In this document: in pieces, positions 49,521 through 58,579 of the stretch
How positions within the stretch are numbered: position 1 is the first letter of the stretch
Layout of the letters: each line of letters starts with the position of its first letter
NCBI RefSeq assembly: GCF_009792355.1
Contig: NZ_CP047045.1
Span: 2,692,501 to 2,756,500, forward strand
Reading direction: 5' to 3'
Origin: Terricaulis silvestris
GTDB taxonomy: Bacteria; Pseudomonadota; Alphaproteobacteria; Caulobacterales; Aquidulcibacteraceae
DNA: 64,000 bases
Notes under the pieces: generated by a model
What the model was told of the DNA's origin: nothing
What the model saw: only the letters and a program-made list of their open reading frames with translations
Database searches by the model: none
Position numbers and translations under genes: made by a program

Positions 49521-50351
49521 TCAACCTTTTACGAAAGTCATCAGATCGGCGTTGATAGTGTCGGCGTGCGTCGTCGCCATGCCGTGCGGAAATCCTTTGT
49601 AGACTTTGAGATCGCCCTGCTTCAGCAACTTGATGCCGAGCAGCGCGGAATCCGCGATCGGTACGATCTGATCGTCGTCGCCGTGCATGAGTAGAACCGG
49701 CACGTTGATCGTTTTCAAATCCTCGGTGAAATCGGTTTCCGAGAACGCCTTGATGCAATCGTAGTGCGCCTTCGCGCCGCCCATCATGCCTTGGCGCCAC
49801 CAATTGTCGATCACGCCTTGATCGACCTTCGCGCCCGGGCGGTTGTAGCCGTAGAACGGCCCGCTCGGCACATCGACGCAGAATTGCGCGCGGTTGGCGG
49901 CGAGCGCGGCGCGGAAGCCGTCAAACACTTCGATCGGTAGGCCGCCCGGATTCTTGTCGGATTTCACCATGATCGGCGGCACGGCGCCCATCAGCACCGC
50001 TTTCGACACGCGCCCAGCTTCGGCGCGCGCCACGTAGTGCGCAACTTCGCCGCCGCCCGTGGAGTGGCCGATGTGTACCGCATTTTTCAGATCGAGCGCC
50101 TTCGCGAGTTCGGTGACGTCGGCGGCGTACGTGTCCATCTCGTTGCCGGTGTCGGTCTGTGTTGAGCGGCCGTGGCCGCGCCGGTCATGCGCGATTACGC
50201 GATAGCCTTTCAGCCGGAAGAACAGCATTTGGTTGTCCCAATCATCGGCGCTGAGCGGCCAGCCGTGATGGAAGACAATGGGTTGCGCGTCGCGCGGGCC
50301 CCAATCCTTGTAGAAAATCTCTGCGCCGTCTTTGGTGGTGATCGTGGGCAT
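49521..50351 (-). CDS. Alpha/beta hydrolase (non-haem chloroperoxidase/esterase family)
   Basis: The 276-residue enzyme has the alpha/beta-hydrolase fold with the oxyanion HGWPLSADDWDNQ region, nucleophile Ser in HIGHSTGGGEVAHY near residue 98, acid Asp in LLMHGDDDQIVP near 225 and the His in GFPHGMATTH near 254. It resembles perhydrolase/arylesterase-type hydrolases. The ATG at 50351 gives the family N-terminus; longer upstream frames are not family-like. Confidence 0.92.
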   Translation of the reverse strand: MPTITTKDGAEIFYKDWGPRDAQPIVFHHGWPLSADDWDNQMLFFRLKGYRVIAHDRRGHGRSTQTDTGNEMDTYAADVTELAKALDLKNAVHIGHSTGGGEVAHYVARAEAGRVSKAVLMGAVPPIMVKSDKNPGGLPIEVFDGFRAALAANRAQFCVDVPSGPFYGYNRPGAKVDQGVIDNWWRQGMMGGAKAHYDCIKAFSETDFTEDLKTINVPVLLMHGDDDQIVPIADSALLGIKLLKQGDLKVYKGFPHGMATTHADTINADLMTFVKG

Positions 50352-50430
50352 GGGCAGACCTCGTTGCAGCTGCGCGTTGCTCCCCCGGGCGCACCATAGG
50401 CCGACGCCGTGGGCGCGACACCAAAAAACA

Positions 50431-51210
50431 TCAAACCGTGAGTTGCGCGCGTAAGGATTCCCGCTCCGCGGCGCCCACGCCCAAAACATCGGCGAGATAG
50501 GCGTCCACGCCGCCATGCTTGAACGCAATTTCATCGAGCGCGGCGCGCAGGTAATCGATCTCAACGCCAAGCATCGGCCGAAGTGCGGCGGGGTCTAGCT
50601 TGCGCGCGAGCCGCTCTTCCATGCGGGCTTGAATTTTCGGCATGCGCTTCTCGATGTCGACGGCTTGGTTGGTGAAGTCGTAGTCGGCGAACACGGTCTC
50701 TTCATCGACGCCGAGCGTCATCAGCGTCAGCGCGCAGATGATGCCGGTGCGGTCTTTGCCAGCGGCGCAGTGCACAACGCCGGCGCCGCCCTCGCCGAGC
50801 GCGGCGAACCAATCGCGGTAGAGCCGGATCAAGCGCGGATCGTAAGGGATCTCGCGGTAGAGGCTGAGCATGTAGGCGCGTGTCGCTTGCGGCGTGAGAT
50901 CGCTTTGCAGCAGTGCAACCAGGTGCGGCGGCAGCGACGACCCGCCCGCCCCTTCGTCATTGAAGATGACGCGGCAGTTTTCGTTGCTCCACTTCGTTGG
51001 CTCATGCGCGCGTTCTTCGGGGCGGCGCAGATCGACCACGAAGCGCAGATCCATCGCGTTGAGCCGCGCGATATCCGCGTCGGTCGCGTCGTGAAAGGAC
51101 GCGGAGCGGTAGAGCTTGCCGCGCGCGATTCTGCCGCCGGCTGCGGTGTCCCAACCGCCGAAGTCGCGGAAATTCAGGATGCGGTCGAAGTTCACTAGCC
51201 TATCGTGCAT
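50431..51210 (-). CDS. Tyrosine-protein phosphatase family enzyme
   Basis: The 259-residue cytoplasmic enzyme has the catalytic P-loop VVHCAAGKDRTG (Cys near residue 149) of the Y_phosphatase3/dual-specificity group, the N-terminal NFRDFGG entry and a C-terminal HGGVDAYLADVLGVGAAER tail. The K-D in the loop is typical of lipid- or phosphotyrosine-type members. Remnants of its C-terminus occur 1 kb downstream. It precedes the hydrolase gene on the same strand after 79 bases. Confidence 0.9.
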   Translation of the reverse strand: MHDRLVNFDRILNFRDFGGWDTAAGGRIARGKLYRSASFHDATDADIARLNAMDLRFVVDLRRPEERAHEPTKWSNENCRVIFNDEGAGGSSLPPHLVALLQSDLTPQATRAYMLSLYREIPYDPRLIRLYRDWFAALGEGGAGVVHCAAGKDRTGIICALTLMTLGVDEETVFADYDFTNQAVDIEKRMPKIQARMEERLARKLDPAALRPMLGVEIDYLRAALDEIAFKHGGVDAYLADVLGVGAAERESLRAQLTV

Positions 51211-51246
51211 ACGCGCTAGATGGCGCGTGCACGCTGCCGCGTCAAA

Positions 51247-53472
51247 TCAGTGAGCTTGCAGTGGATGCTGGATGCGCTGGATCAGCGGCTCGAGGATGTT
51301 CGAGTAGTCGTCGGTCCAGGCGCGGCCAGGCGGCGGGGCTGACATCTGCCAAGCCGGATCGGCCAGCAGCGGCTCGAGCGCTTCGCGTGTCCGCGCCATC
51401 GCTACCACTTGCGAGCCGAAGTTCGCGTAGCTGCGCTCTTCAGGCAGGTAGAGACGCTGGATCACGACAGCTCCGGCCGCGAGCCCAGCGCGGGCGGCGA
51501 CATCGGCCATGGCGAGGTTGCGGTTGGAGACATGCACCAGGACGACGCCGTCTTCATCGACGCTGTCGAGATAGAGCCGCATAGCTTCGGCGGTGATTAG
51601 GTGCGTCGGCACGGCGTCGGACGAAAACGCGTCGGCGGCGACAAGATCGTAGGCACCGCGCGGCTGCATCGCGAGTTCGAGGCGCGCGTCGCCGACGATC
51701 ACCTGCGCGTCCGGCGTGCAGTCGGAGAGGAACGTGAAGAGGCGGCGATCTTGCGCCACCTGCACGACCAGTGGATCGATTTCGTAGAAGGTCCAGCTCT
51801 GCCCTGCCCGCGCATGGCACGCCATCGCGCCGGCGCCGAGGCCAAGCACGGCGACGTTTTGCAAACCGCCGGCGTTGTTGAGCGCGGTGAAGGTGCTGCC
51901 GATTGGGGTGAGCGGGCCGTAGTAGCCGGTTGGGGTGTGCGCGAGTTCGGGATCGAGACTTTGCACACCGTGCAGCGTGGTGCCGTGCACGAAGCGACGC
52001 CAAGGGCCGTCATCGGTGACGCGCACCGCGCCGTAGAAGCTGCGGTCTGCGAAGGAAACGCCGCGATGCTGGATCGTTGCGCCCATCAGGATGATTGCGG
52101 CGCACGCAAGCGTCATCAGCATGCGGTTATCGCGGCCGACGATGATGGCGCTCAATCCGGCAACAAGGCCGGCGGCGACGAGTTGGCCGCCAGAGATATT
52201 GAGCGCGGCAAGCAGCGCAGCGAGCAAGGTGATCGCGAGGCAGGCGCCAAAGATGATCAGCATCGGGCGCGAGAGTGTCTTGCCGCCGGGCAGCGCAAGC
52301 AGGCTGAACGCCACGGCGATCGGCCATTCCAGCACGCCGTGGAAGACGACCGGCGCAACCAGCGCGGTGAGCGCGCCGCCGACAACGCCGCCAAGCGACA
52401 TCCACAAATAGAAATCCGTCAGCAGCCGCGCTTCAGGACGAATCTCGTAAAGCGCGCGGCAGCAGACGTACGTGCCGAGCCAGAGCGTGCCGAGCACGGT
52501 CACCGAAAGAATGCGCCAATCGCCAGCGGACCAGCCGGTCACCAAAGTGACGGCGGCGAGCGCGGGCAGCGCGATGGCGGCGACTTTCGCAGGCACCCAG
52601 GTGCGCTGATTAAAGGCGAGGATGAAGGCGGAGAGATAGAGCGCGAGCGGGATGACCCAGAGCAACGGCGCCGAGGCGACGTCGGTGCTGATGTGTGTGG
52701 TGGCGGCGACGAGCAAAGCTGACGGCAACAGGCCAAACAACGCCCATTTCGCGCGCAACATCCACGGCGCGACAGCGCCGGCGACGGCGTGCGGTTGTTC
52801 GGTGAGCGAAGCGCCAGTGCGCCACACAAGCACGGCGCAACCCATGATCGCCGCGCCGAGCAAGCCGAAGCCGAGCGACCACGTCACCGATTGCGCGTTG
52901 GCGCCGAGCGCGGGTTCAATCAGCAGCGGAAACGCGAGTAGCGCAGCGAGGCTGCCGAGATTGCTAGCGCCGTAGAGATAGTAGGGATCGCCGGCGTCGG
53001 CGCGGCCGGTGCGCGCGAACCACGATTGCAACAGTGGCGCGGTGGCAGAGACAGCGGCGAACGGCGCGCCGACGGACGCGCTGAACAGCGCGATGAGCCA
53101 CAGGCCCTGCCCTGAGTCCGGCGGCGCTTCAAAGCCGCCAGCGACGGCGATCGGAAGGAAGAAGGCGGCGAGCAGCAGCACGCAGGCATGGACGATGATT
53201 TGGCGCGCGAAGCTCAGGTGCGAGGTGAGAAAGTGCGCGTACGAGTAGCCGGCGAGCAGCGCGCCTTGGAAGAACACAAGTGCGACCGTCCAAACCGCGG
53301 CGCCGCCGCCGACACGGGGCAGCACCATCTTTGCGAACATCGGCTGCAGCGAAAACACCAGCGCCGCCGAGAGCAGCATGGCGCCGCCAAAGGCCCAAGG
53401 CGCCGCCGCGCGCGCCCATGCAGGCTTGGCGAGTCCGGTTTCGTTAAGGCTTGTGGCAGTGTGATCGGTCAT
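51247..53472 (-). CDS. Membrane-fused spermidine synthase-like protein
   Basis: The 741-residue protein has about 12-14 transmembrane helices in the first 450 residues and a C-terminal soluble Rossmann domain (about 510-720) of the spermidine-synthase/methyltransferase type: VLGLGAGAMACHARAGQSWTFYEIDP and VAADAFSSDAVPTHLI with the catalytic-type Asp. Such fused proteins are often annotated as fused MFS/spermidine synthase; the actual reaction may involve an unusual aminopropyl transfer or other. No polyamine genes flank it. Confidence 0.85.
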   Translation of the reverse strand: MTDHTATSLNETGLAKPAWARAAAPWAFGGAMLLSAALVFSLQPMFAKMVLPRVGGGAAVWTVALVFFQGALLAGYSYAHFLTSHLSFARQIIVHACVLLLAAFFLPIAVAGGFEAPPDSGQGLWLIALFSASVGAPFAAVSATAPLLQSWFARTGRADAGDPYYLYGASNLGSLAALLAFPLLIEPALGANAQSVTWSLGFGLLGAAIMGCAVLVWRTGASLTEQPHAVAGAVAPWMLRAKWALFGLLPSALLVAATTHISTDVASAPLLWVIPLALYLSAFILAFNQRTWVPAKVAAIALPALAAVTLVTGWSAGDWRILSVTVLGTLWLGTYVCCRALYEIRPEARLLTDFYLWMSLGGVVGGALTALVAPVVFHGVLEWPIAVAFSLLALPGGKTLSRPMLIIFGACLAITLLAALLAALNISGGQLVAAGLVAGLSAIIVGRDNRMLMTLACAAIILMGATIQHRGVSFADRSFYGAVRVTDDGPWRRFVHGTTLHGVQSLDPELAHTPTGYYGPLTPIGSTFTALNNAGGLQNVAVLGLGAGAMACHARAGQSWTFYEIDPLVVQVAQDRRLFTFLSDCTPDAQVIVGDARLELAMQPRGAYDLVAADAFSSDAVPTHLITAEAMRLYLDSVDEDGVVLVHVSNRNLAMADVAARAGLAAGAVVIQRLYLPEERSYANFGSQVVAMARTREALEPLLADPAWQMSAPPPGRAWTDDYSNILEPLIQRIQHPLQAH

Positions 53473-53531
53473 GACCTGACGCTAGGAGCGGCAGGGCTAA
53501 AATCGCGCTAACTCTGCACGTATTTTTCGAG

Positions 53532-54974
53532 TTATCGGAACGGCGGTTCGTCGAAGGCGCGGAGTTTGCGGGAGTGCAACCGGTCGCGGTTTTGCTTGAG
53601 CAGCGCGATGGTCTCCAGACCGATGCGGAGGTGCGCGCCGATGGCGCTGTCGTAGAACCGGTCGGCGACGCCGGGCAGCTTGATCTCTCCGTGGGCCGGC
53701 TTGTCGGAAATGCAGAGCAACACGCCGTACGGCACGCGCATGCGGAAGCCCTGGGTGGCGACGCAGGCGCTTTCCATATCGACGGCGATGGCGCGCGATT
53801 GCGACAGCAGCTGGCGTTCCTGGTTGTAGTTCAGCTCCCAGTTGCGGTCGGCGTACGAGACGACCGTGCCGGTGCGCAGGCGGCGGCGGAGGTCTTCCTT
53901 GTCGCCCGACACGGAGGTCGCCGCCTGCTGCAGCGCAATTTGGATTTCGGCGATCGCCGGGATCGGCACTTCGAGCGGGACGCGATCGTCCAGCACTTTG
54001 TCGCGGCGAAGATAAGCATGCGCCAGCACGTAATCGCCGATGCGCTGGGTGTGGCGCAGGCCGCCGCAATGGCCGATCATGAGCCAGCAATGCGGACGCA
54101 GCACGGCGAGGTGATCGGTGATCGTCTTCGCATTAGAAGGCCCGACGCCGATGTTTACGAGCGTGACGCCGTCACCGTCTGGCGTCGTCAAGTGATAGGC
54201 CGGCATCTGGTATTTGCGCCAGGGCGCGGCGAGCGCTTTCAACTCCGCGTCCGCGTCTCCCGCTTCGATGCGCACTTGGCCTGGGCACGAGAGCGCCCAG
54301 CCTTTCGGGCCATTGGTGACGCCAGCAGCGGCCCAGCGCACGAACTCATCGACATAGCGCTGGTAGTTCGTGAAAAGAATCCACGGCTGCACATCCTGCC
54401 AAGGCGCGCCGGTGTAGTGCTCGATCCGCTTCAGCGAATAGTCGGTGCGCGGCGCGTCGAACAGCGCGAGCGGCCGCGACCCATCGAGGCGTTCGATGCG
54501 CAGGCCGTCGACGACCGCATCGCCGACTTGCGCCAAGCGCGGGCTCGGGAAGTGACGCGCGAGGTCTTCCGCTGGCACGGTATCGAACGCGACGGCGCCC
54601 GCGGCGTCGAGCACGAATGAGTACGGAATTTCCGTGTCACTGACGCGGACGCTGAGCTCGACGGCGTAATCCTGCACAAGCAATTCGAGTTGCTCGATCA
54701 AGTAGTTACGAAAGAAAGCCGGCTGCGTGATTGAGACGACGTACTCGCCGGGCCACATCAATTGGCCGTAGGCGCGCGCGAGCCGCGGGATTGGGCTGCC
54801 TGGCAGGTAGGTCACGCGCAGTTCGGGATAGCGAAACAGCGCGCGCTCTTCGGCGGTCGGTGGAACGCCCTTTTCGGCGAAGCGCTTAACGGCCGCGATA
54901 AGCGCTTCAACGGCGCGCTTATGCAGAGCCTCGAGCCGATCGACGGCTTCAGCGGGTGTCTTGGGATCTTCCAT
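53532..54974 (-). CDS. amn: AMP nucleosidase
   Basis: Cytoplasmic enzyme hydrolysing AMP to adenine and ribose 5-phosphate. The 480-residue product has the N-terminal AMNp domain (about residues 10-175) and a C-terminal PNP/UDP-phosphorylase-like domain with NIGVGPSNAKTITDHL, GHCGGLRHTQRIGDYVL, DMESACVATQGF and the catalytic CISDKPAHGEIK. A small hairpin (54974-54992) lies at the start codon on the 5' side. No regulator is adjacent. Confidence 0.95.
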   Translation of the reverse strand: MEDPKTPAEAVDRLEALHKRAVEALIAAVKRFAEKGVPPTAEERALFRYPELRVTYLPGSPIPRLARAYGQLMWPGEYVVSITQPAFFRNYLIEQLELLVQDYAVELSVRVSDTEIPYSFVLDAAGAVAFDTVPAEDLARHFPSPRLAQVGDAVVDGLRIERLDGSRPLALFDAPRTDYSLKRIEHYTGAPWQDVQPWILFTNYQRYVDEFVRWAAAGVTNGPKGWALSCPGQVRIEAGDADAELKALAAPWRKYQMPAYHLTTPDGDGVTLVNIGVGPSNAKTITDHLAVLRPHCWLMIGHCGGLRHTQRIGDYVLAHAYLRRDKVLDDRVPLEVPIPAIAEIQIALQQAATSVSGDKEDLRRRLRTGTVVSYADRNWELNYNQERQLLSQSRAIAVDMESACVATQGFRMRVPYGVLLCISDKPAHGEIKLPGVADRFYDSAIGAHLRIGLETIALLKQNRDRLHSRKLRAFDEPPFR

Positions 54975-55015
54975 CGCGGGAGTGTCCCGCGATCACCTGC
55001 CCCGTCAAGTGACGA

Positions 55016-55555
55016 TCACGGGACGCGCGGGATCGGGTCCACGAGGCGCGAGCGGCGATAGGATTCGTGCTCGAGGTTTCTCGATCCCGTGTGCAGGAAG
55101 CCCAGTGGCGCCGTGTAAGGGTACGTCGATTCCGTCATGATGACACTGGTGCCCGGCGTCATCATTTGTGCGGGCAGATCAACGGTCGTGTTGGCGACAC
55201 GGGCAGTCATGCCGTGCCCCTCGCTCCAAACCACGCGCGCGCTCGTTGCGGTGTCGATCTGGACACTGGTGACGCGCATTTGCATGCTCGCGCCCTGGTC
55301 CGGGTACATGAGCACGTCGAGCGCCGCCCAGAGGCCGTCGATTTCCGCATTCGACACCGCATCGTCGCGCGCGACCACGTCAGCGATGGACGAGGCGGCG
55401 TTTTGCGCCCGCTTGTTGGCGCCCAGAGTGTCGATCAGGTCCACCGAACCGAACACGAGCAAGATCATCATCGGCGCGATGATCGCGAACTCGAGCGCGG
55501 CCAAGCCGCTCTTTTCGTCCACCGCAAAGCGGCGAAGGGTGCGAACCAGGCTCAT
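55016..55555 (-). CDS. TadE-like minor pilin/assembly protein (copy 2)
   Basis: The 179-residue protein has the TadE N-terminus: a short basic stretch then EKSGLAALEFAIIAPMMILLVFGSVDLI, a transmembrane helix after a Gly-x-x-Ala-Leu-Glu processing-like motif near residue 17-23. The remainder is a soluble periplasmic domain. In Tad systems TadE/TadF are processed by the prepilin peptidase and join the pilus. Its start overlaps the stop of the upstream TadE-like gene (ATGA). Confidence 0.85.
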   Translation of the reverse strand: MSLVRTLRRFAVDEKSGLAALEFAIIAPMMILLVFGSVDLIDTLGANKRAQNAASSIADVVARDDAVSNAEIDGLWAALDVLMYPDQGASMQMRVTSVQIDTATSARVVWSEGHGMTARVANTTVDLPAQMMTPGTSVIMTESTYPYTAPLGFLHTGSRNLEHESYRRSRLVDPIPRVP

Positions 55556-56094
55556 TGGTAGGGCTCGTTGCGGAACATCATCGTCGAAACCAGGATTCGT
55601 TCGCCGCCAGAAACGTTCTCGAAGACCGGCTCGAACAGCGGCGTCATGATTTCCCAGCGATAGTAAGCGCGCACGACAACGATGTCAGATGGGGCGCCCG
55701 GGTCATAGCCAAAGCCGGTGTCCTCGAATTCGCCGCCCTCGATCGGTTCCTGGTTGTCATTGTCGGCATCGACGAAGGAGTCGAAACGACTGACGTCGAG
55801 AAACAGATTGCCATCGCAAGAGAGCACGACGAAGTTGTTCACCTGATCGCAGAGGCGCTGCTGGATCTGGTCTTCGTCGAGGCCGCCCATTTGGGCCTCG
55901 CCCGTCCGAATTCCACGGGCTGTTTCTGAAACGGCATAATCGAGGCTGGTCTGCGCGAAGCCGATCATGGAGATTTCCGCGAGGCCGATCGTCAGCAGAA
56001 AGAACGGCAGCACGACGATGGCGAATTCAAGCGCGGCGATGCCCTCGCGCGCGCGGCGAAACGCTCTCAGCTTGGCTCTAGTGCGCGAAAACAT
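55552..56094 (-). CDS. TadE-like minor pilin/assembly protein (copy 1)
   Basis: The 180-residue protein has the same plan as the next gene, with REGIAALEFAIVVLPFFLLTIGLAEISMIGF as transmembrane helix after the G-x-AALEF motif. An insertion with paired Cys (RLCDQVNNFVVLSCDG) follows. It is the upstream member of a coupled pair on the minus strand opposite the pilus operon. Confidence 0.88.
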   Translation of the reverse strand: MFSRTRAKLRAFRRAREGIAALEFAIVVLPFFLLTIGLAEISMIGFAQTSLDYAVSETARGIRTGEAQMGGLDEDQIQQRLCDQVNNFVVLSCDGNLFLDVSRFDSFVDADNDNQEPIEGGEFEDTGFGYDPGAPSDIVVVRAYYRWEIMTPLFEPVFENVSGGERILVSTMMFRNEPYQ

Positions 56095-56164
56095 TGGCTC
56101 TCCGAAGCGCCGATCTTAGGCGCCGAAGGGCTTATTTTCCGTCAAAAGACTACGTAAACGCGCG

Positions 56165-56602
56165 TTAGCGAACGCCGCCGCGGCCCGTGATCTGATCCTG
56201 AGCGGCCGCCGAGCGCTCACCGTCGCCAATATCCGGGCGCGGACGGCAGAGCGGCGTGCACTCAAGACGCGCCGTTTCAATGCCGCGCGTGACCATGACA
56301 ACGTCGGTCTCGTCCGGGGTGACCACGACGCGGCCGGAATAAAGCACGCGGCCGTTGGCGCCTACGACCACCAAATTGGTGGAGCCGTAGGAGCGGCCGG
56401 TCACAAAGAGAAAGTGATCGTTCTGCACCGAGACGCCGGCGATGGTGGGGTTGCCGATGGCCACGCCCTCCGCCGCTTCACTCAGACGGATCGGAAAAGC
56501 CTGGTCCAGCGCAACGCGGATATCGCGGGCCTGCGCGACGCCAGCACTGACGAACATGGCCGCCGCGGCGAGCGCGGAAATGAGAAAGCGCGAGGCGCGC
56601 AT
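56165..56602 (-). CDS. Pilus assembly secretin-N-domain protein
   Basis: The 145-residue product has a signal peptide (cut after AQA near residue 25) and one T2SS/T3SS secretin N-terminal-like domain (about 28-100; IGNPTIAGVSVQNDHFLFVTGRSYGSTNLVV), the same domain that begins CpaC encoded on the other strand. No secretin barrel follows; the C-terminus has a Cys pair (LECTPLCRP). It is probably a periplasmic partner of the Tad secretin. It runs divergently from the pilin gene. Confidence 0.85.
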   Translation of the reverse strand: MRASRFLISALAAAAMFVSAGVAQARDIRVALDQAFPIRLSEAAEGVAIGNPTIAGVSVQNDHFLFVTGRSYGSTNLVVVGANGRVLYSGRVVVTPDETDVVMVTRGIETARLECTPLCRPRPDIGDGERSAAAQDQITGRGGVR

Positions 56603-56721
56603 CAGCTCTTCCTTCTCTTCTTTATAGTAGAGCTACCCGCGAATTGGTTTCGGGATCGCTAAGAACGCACGCTCGCGGACGATGTGACAAAACGGCAAGC
56701 CGTGCAGAAACAGCATTGCAG

Positions 56722-56736
56722 TTAACCCAACCTTCA
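56722..56736. promoter_or_regulatory. CtrA-like half site upstream of the pilin gene
   Basis: TTAA (56722-56725), 7 bases, then TTCA (56733-56736) differs from TTAA-N7-TTAA at one base. It lies about 125 bases upstream of the pilin ATG in the 256-base divergent region. In Caulobacter CtrA activates pilA. The site is imperfect and far from the start. Confidence 0.35.
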
Positions 56737-56858
56737 CCTCGTTGCATGGCCGCAATCTTTACCGTTCTCCCGTAGTTTCCATCCTGCGTCTGGGTTGGGT
56801 GTCGGGTGCGACATTCCACCGGGCCGGTGAAAAGCACTCGACAATCGGAGAGAATATT

Positions 56859-57026
56859 ATGTTGAAGCGTTTCCTGAATAACGAAGACGGCGCCACTGCC
56901 ATTGAATACGGCCTGATCGCTGCTCTGATCGGCGTCGCCATCATCGTCGCCGTTGGCGCGGTGGGCGAAGAGCTGACCACGACCTTCGAAACCATCGATA
57001 CGAAGCTCGGCGCGGCTAACACGTAA
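56859..57026 (+). CDS. pilA: Flp-type pilin PilA
   Basis: The 55-residue major pilin of the Tad/Flp system. It has a short leader (MLKRFLNNEDG), the cleavage motif region GATAIEYGLIAAL with the conserved Glu and Tyr five and six residues after the cut, and the hydrophobic helix (IGVAIIVAVGAVG). GGAGAG lies about 9 bases before the ATG at 56859. Processed by CpaA. It is followed by two hairpins, the second an intrinsic terminator, so it is highly expressed as a separate transcript. Confidence 0.95.
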   Translation: MLKRFLNNEDGATAIEYGLIAALIGVAIIVAVGAVGEELTTTFETIDTKLGAANT

Positions 57027-57038
57027 GCGCTAACGCGG

Positions 57039-57066
57039 CGCGCCGCCTTAACTGGCGGCGCGTTTG
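57039..57066 (+). terminator. GC hairpin after the pilin gene
   Basis: CGCGCCGCC (57039-57047) and GGCGGCGCG (57054-57062) form a perfect 9-base stem with a 6-base loop 13 bases past the pilin stop, followed by TTTGCG. It lacks a long T-run and is backed up by the next hairpin. Confidence 0.6.
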
Positions 57067-57091
57067 CGTCCTTGTTTTCCCTTCCTGCAAA

Positions 57092-57123
57092 CGCCGTCCC
57101 CCTCGGGGACGGCGTTTTTCTTT
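57092..57123 (+). terminator. Intrinsic terminator after the pilin gene
   Basis: CGCCGTCCCC (57092-57101) and GGGGACGGCG (57105-57114) form a perfect 10-base stem with a 3-base loop followed directly by TTTTTCTTT, a canonical rho-independent terminator for pilA. Confidence 0.85.
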
Positions 57124-57199
57124 GGCTCTACTCGAACAACTTGCATTCCACGCCGACTCTTCACGCTTTTGAAAGACGGCTCAGGTCACATCTTACCGG

Positions 57200-57697
57200 A
57201 TGATTGACGCTCTGAGCCTGGCTGCGTTCGCGGGACTGCTGATCTATGCGGCCTGCTCCGACATCGCGCGCTTGATCATTCCGAATTGGGTATCAATCGC
57301 GCTGACGGCCATTTTTCCCATCGCCGCCCTCGCCTCCGGCATGGCGCCAATCGAGATCGGCTGGCACTTGCTGTTCGGCGTAACCGTCCTCGTGGTCGGA
57401 TTTTTCCTTTTCTCCGCCAACATTATCGGCGGCGGCGACGCCAAGCTCTTCGCTGCCACCGCGGTTTGGGTCGGCTTCCAAGGCTTCTTTATGCCGTTCA
57501 TGTACTGGACGGTTGTCGCGGGGGGCGTGATGGCGATTGCGCTCTTGGCGGCGCGGCAAGTCGTCAAGGTCGAGGAAACCGGTCGGCCGTTCCTCAATCA
57601 CCTGCTCAAAAAACAAAACGGAATTCCATATGGCGTCGCCATCATGTTCGGCGGCCTCATGGCCATTCCATCTCTGTCATTCGTTTTGGCGCGTTAA
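57200..57697 (+). CDS. cpaA: Prepilin peptidase CpaA
   Basis: Small (165-residue) type IV prepilin peptidase with about six transmembrane helices. The catalytic aspartates of the TadV/CpaA family are seen in CSDIARLIIPNW (Asp near residue 21) and GGGDAKLF (near 80). It cleaves the leader of PilA and probably TadE/TadF. No strong ribosome-binding site is visible. It begins the cpa operon, about 170 bases after pilA. Confidence 0.93.
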   Translation: MIDALSLAAFAGLLIYAACSDIARLIIPNWVSIALTAIFPIAALASGMAPIEIGWHLLFGVTVLVVGFFLFSANIIGGGDAKLFAATAVWVGFQGFFMPFMYWTVVAGGVMAIALLAARQVVKVEETGRPFLNHLLKKQNGIPYGVAIMFGGLMAIPSLSFVLAR

Positions 57698-57708
57698 CCA
57701 TGCTTTAG
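57694..57708. promoter_or_regulatory. CtrA-like half site upstream of cpaB
   Basis: TTAA (57694-57697), 7 bases, TTAG (57705-57708): one base off the consensus. It overlaps the cpaA stop and lies 62 bases before the cpaB ATG. It would allow separate control of cpaB-cpaF, which is inference. Confidence 0.35.
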
Positions 57709-57769
57709 GCGCGCCATGCTCTGTTCGCCTGGGGTGCTTCGGGATCAATCGCGCGGGGAGTAGTGCATT

Positions 57770-58579
57770 ATGTCAGCGCGTCAGCTGATCGTTCTGGTCG
57801 TCGCAGCCATCGCAGCTATTGGCGCGCTTCTACTTATTCGCAGCATGGGGCAGCGGGAGGCCGCGGCCCCCGTCGCTGACGCCGCCGCGATTGCCGGAGA
57901 ACAAGTGCTTGTCGCCGCGCGCGACGTGCCGCAAGGCGCGGCGCTGACGCCGAGCGATCTCGCGGTCGTGCTTTTCCCAACGGATTCATTGGCGCCGAGC
58001 TTCGTGCGCCTGTCCCACCAGCCTTCGGCGCAAGCGGATTTCGTTGGCGCCGTGACGCGCCGTTCGTTCGCCCAGGGCGAGCCGTTCACCACCGGCGCCG
58101 TTGTGCAGCCGAACGGCGGCGGCTTCCTGGCGGCTCAGCTTGAGCCGGGCTTTCGCGCTGTCGCCATCGAGATTGACGAACAAACCGCCGCCGGCGGCTA
58201 CATTCAACCGAACGATCGTGTCGACGTGATCGTCACCACGCGCATTCAGAACCGTGATGGCGGCTCTGGCGAGCAAGTCACCAGCAACGTGGTGCTCGAA
58301 GACATCCGTGTCATGGCGCTGGGTGAAACGACGCAGACACAGACCGAAGGCGAAGCGCCTGCCACCATCGAAGCCGGCGTCGCCGTGCTCGAGCTGATGC
58401 AAGAAGATGCCCGTCAACTCGCGCTCGCGAGCGAACTCGGCACGGTGAGCCTGGCGCTTCGCGGCGTGCAAGTCGAAACCGTCGGCATGACCGGCCGCTC
58501 CAGCGGTCGCACGCTCGGTCAGCAATCAGGCTCGGTGAAGATACATTCATTTGGCGCCGTCTCCGGGGGGAGCAGATGA
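57770..58579 (+). CDS. cpaB: Flp pilus assembly protein CpaB
   Basis: The 269-residue inner-membrane/periplasmic protein has an N-terminal transmembrane helix (about residues 5-25) and an SAF domain (about 45-110, LVAARDVPQGAALTPSDLAVV), then a CpaB-type domain (ERAVAIEIDEQTAAGGYIQPNDRVDV). It helps assemble the secretin. Its stop overlaps the cpaC start (ATGA). Confidence 0.93.
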   Translation: MSARQLIVLVVAAIAAIGALLLIRSMGQREAAAPVADAAAIAGEQVLVAARDVPQGAALTPSDLAVVLFPTDSLAPSFVRLSHQPSAQADFVGAVTRRSFAQGEPFTTGAVVQPNGGGFLAAQLEPGFRAVAIEIDEQTAAGGYIQPNDRVDVIVTTRIQNRDGGSGEQVTSNVVLEDIRVMALGETTQTQTEGEAPATIEAGVAVLELMQEDARQLALASELGTVSLALRGVQVETVGMTGRSSGRTLGQQSGSVKIHSFGAVSGGSR

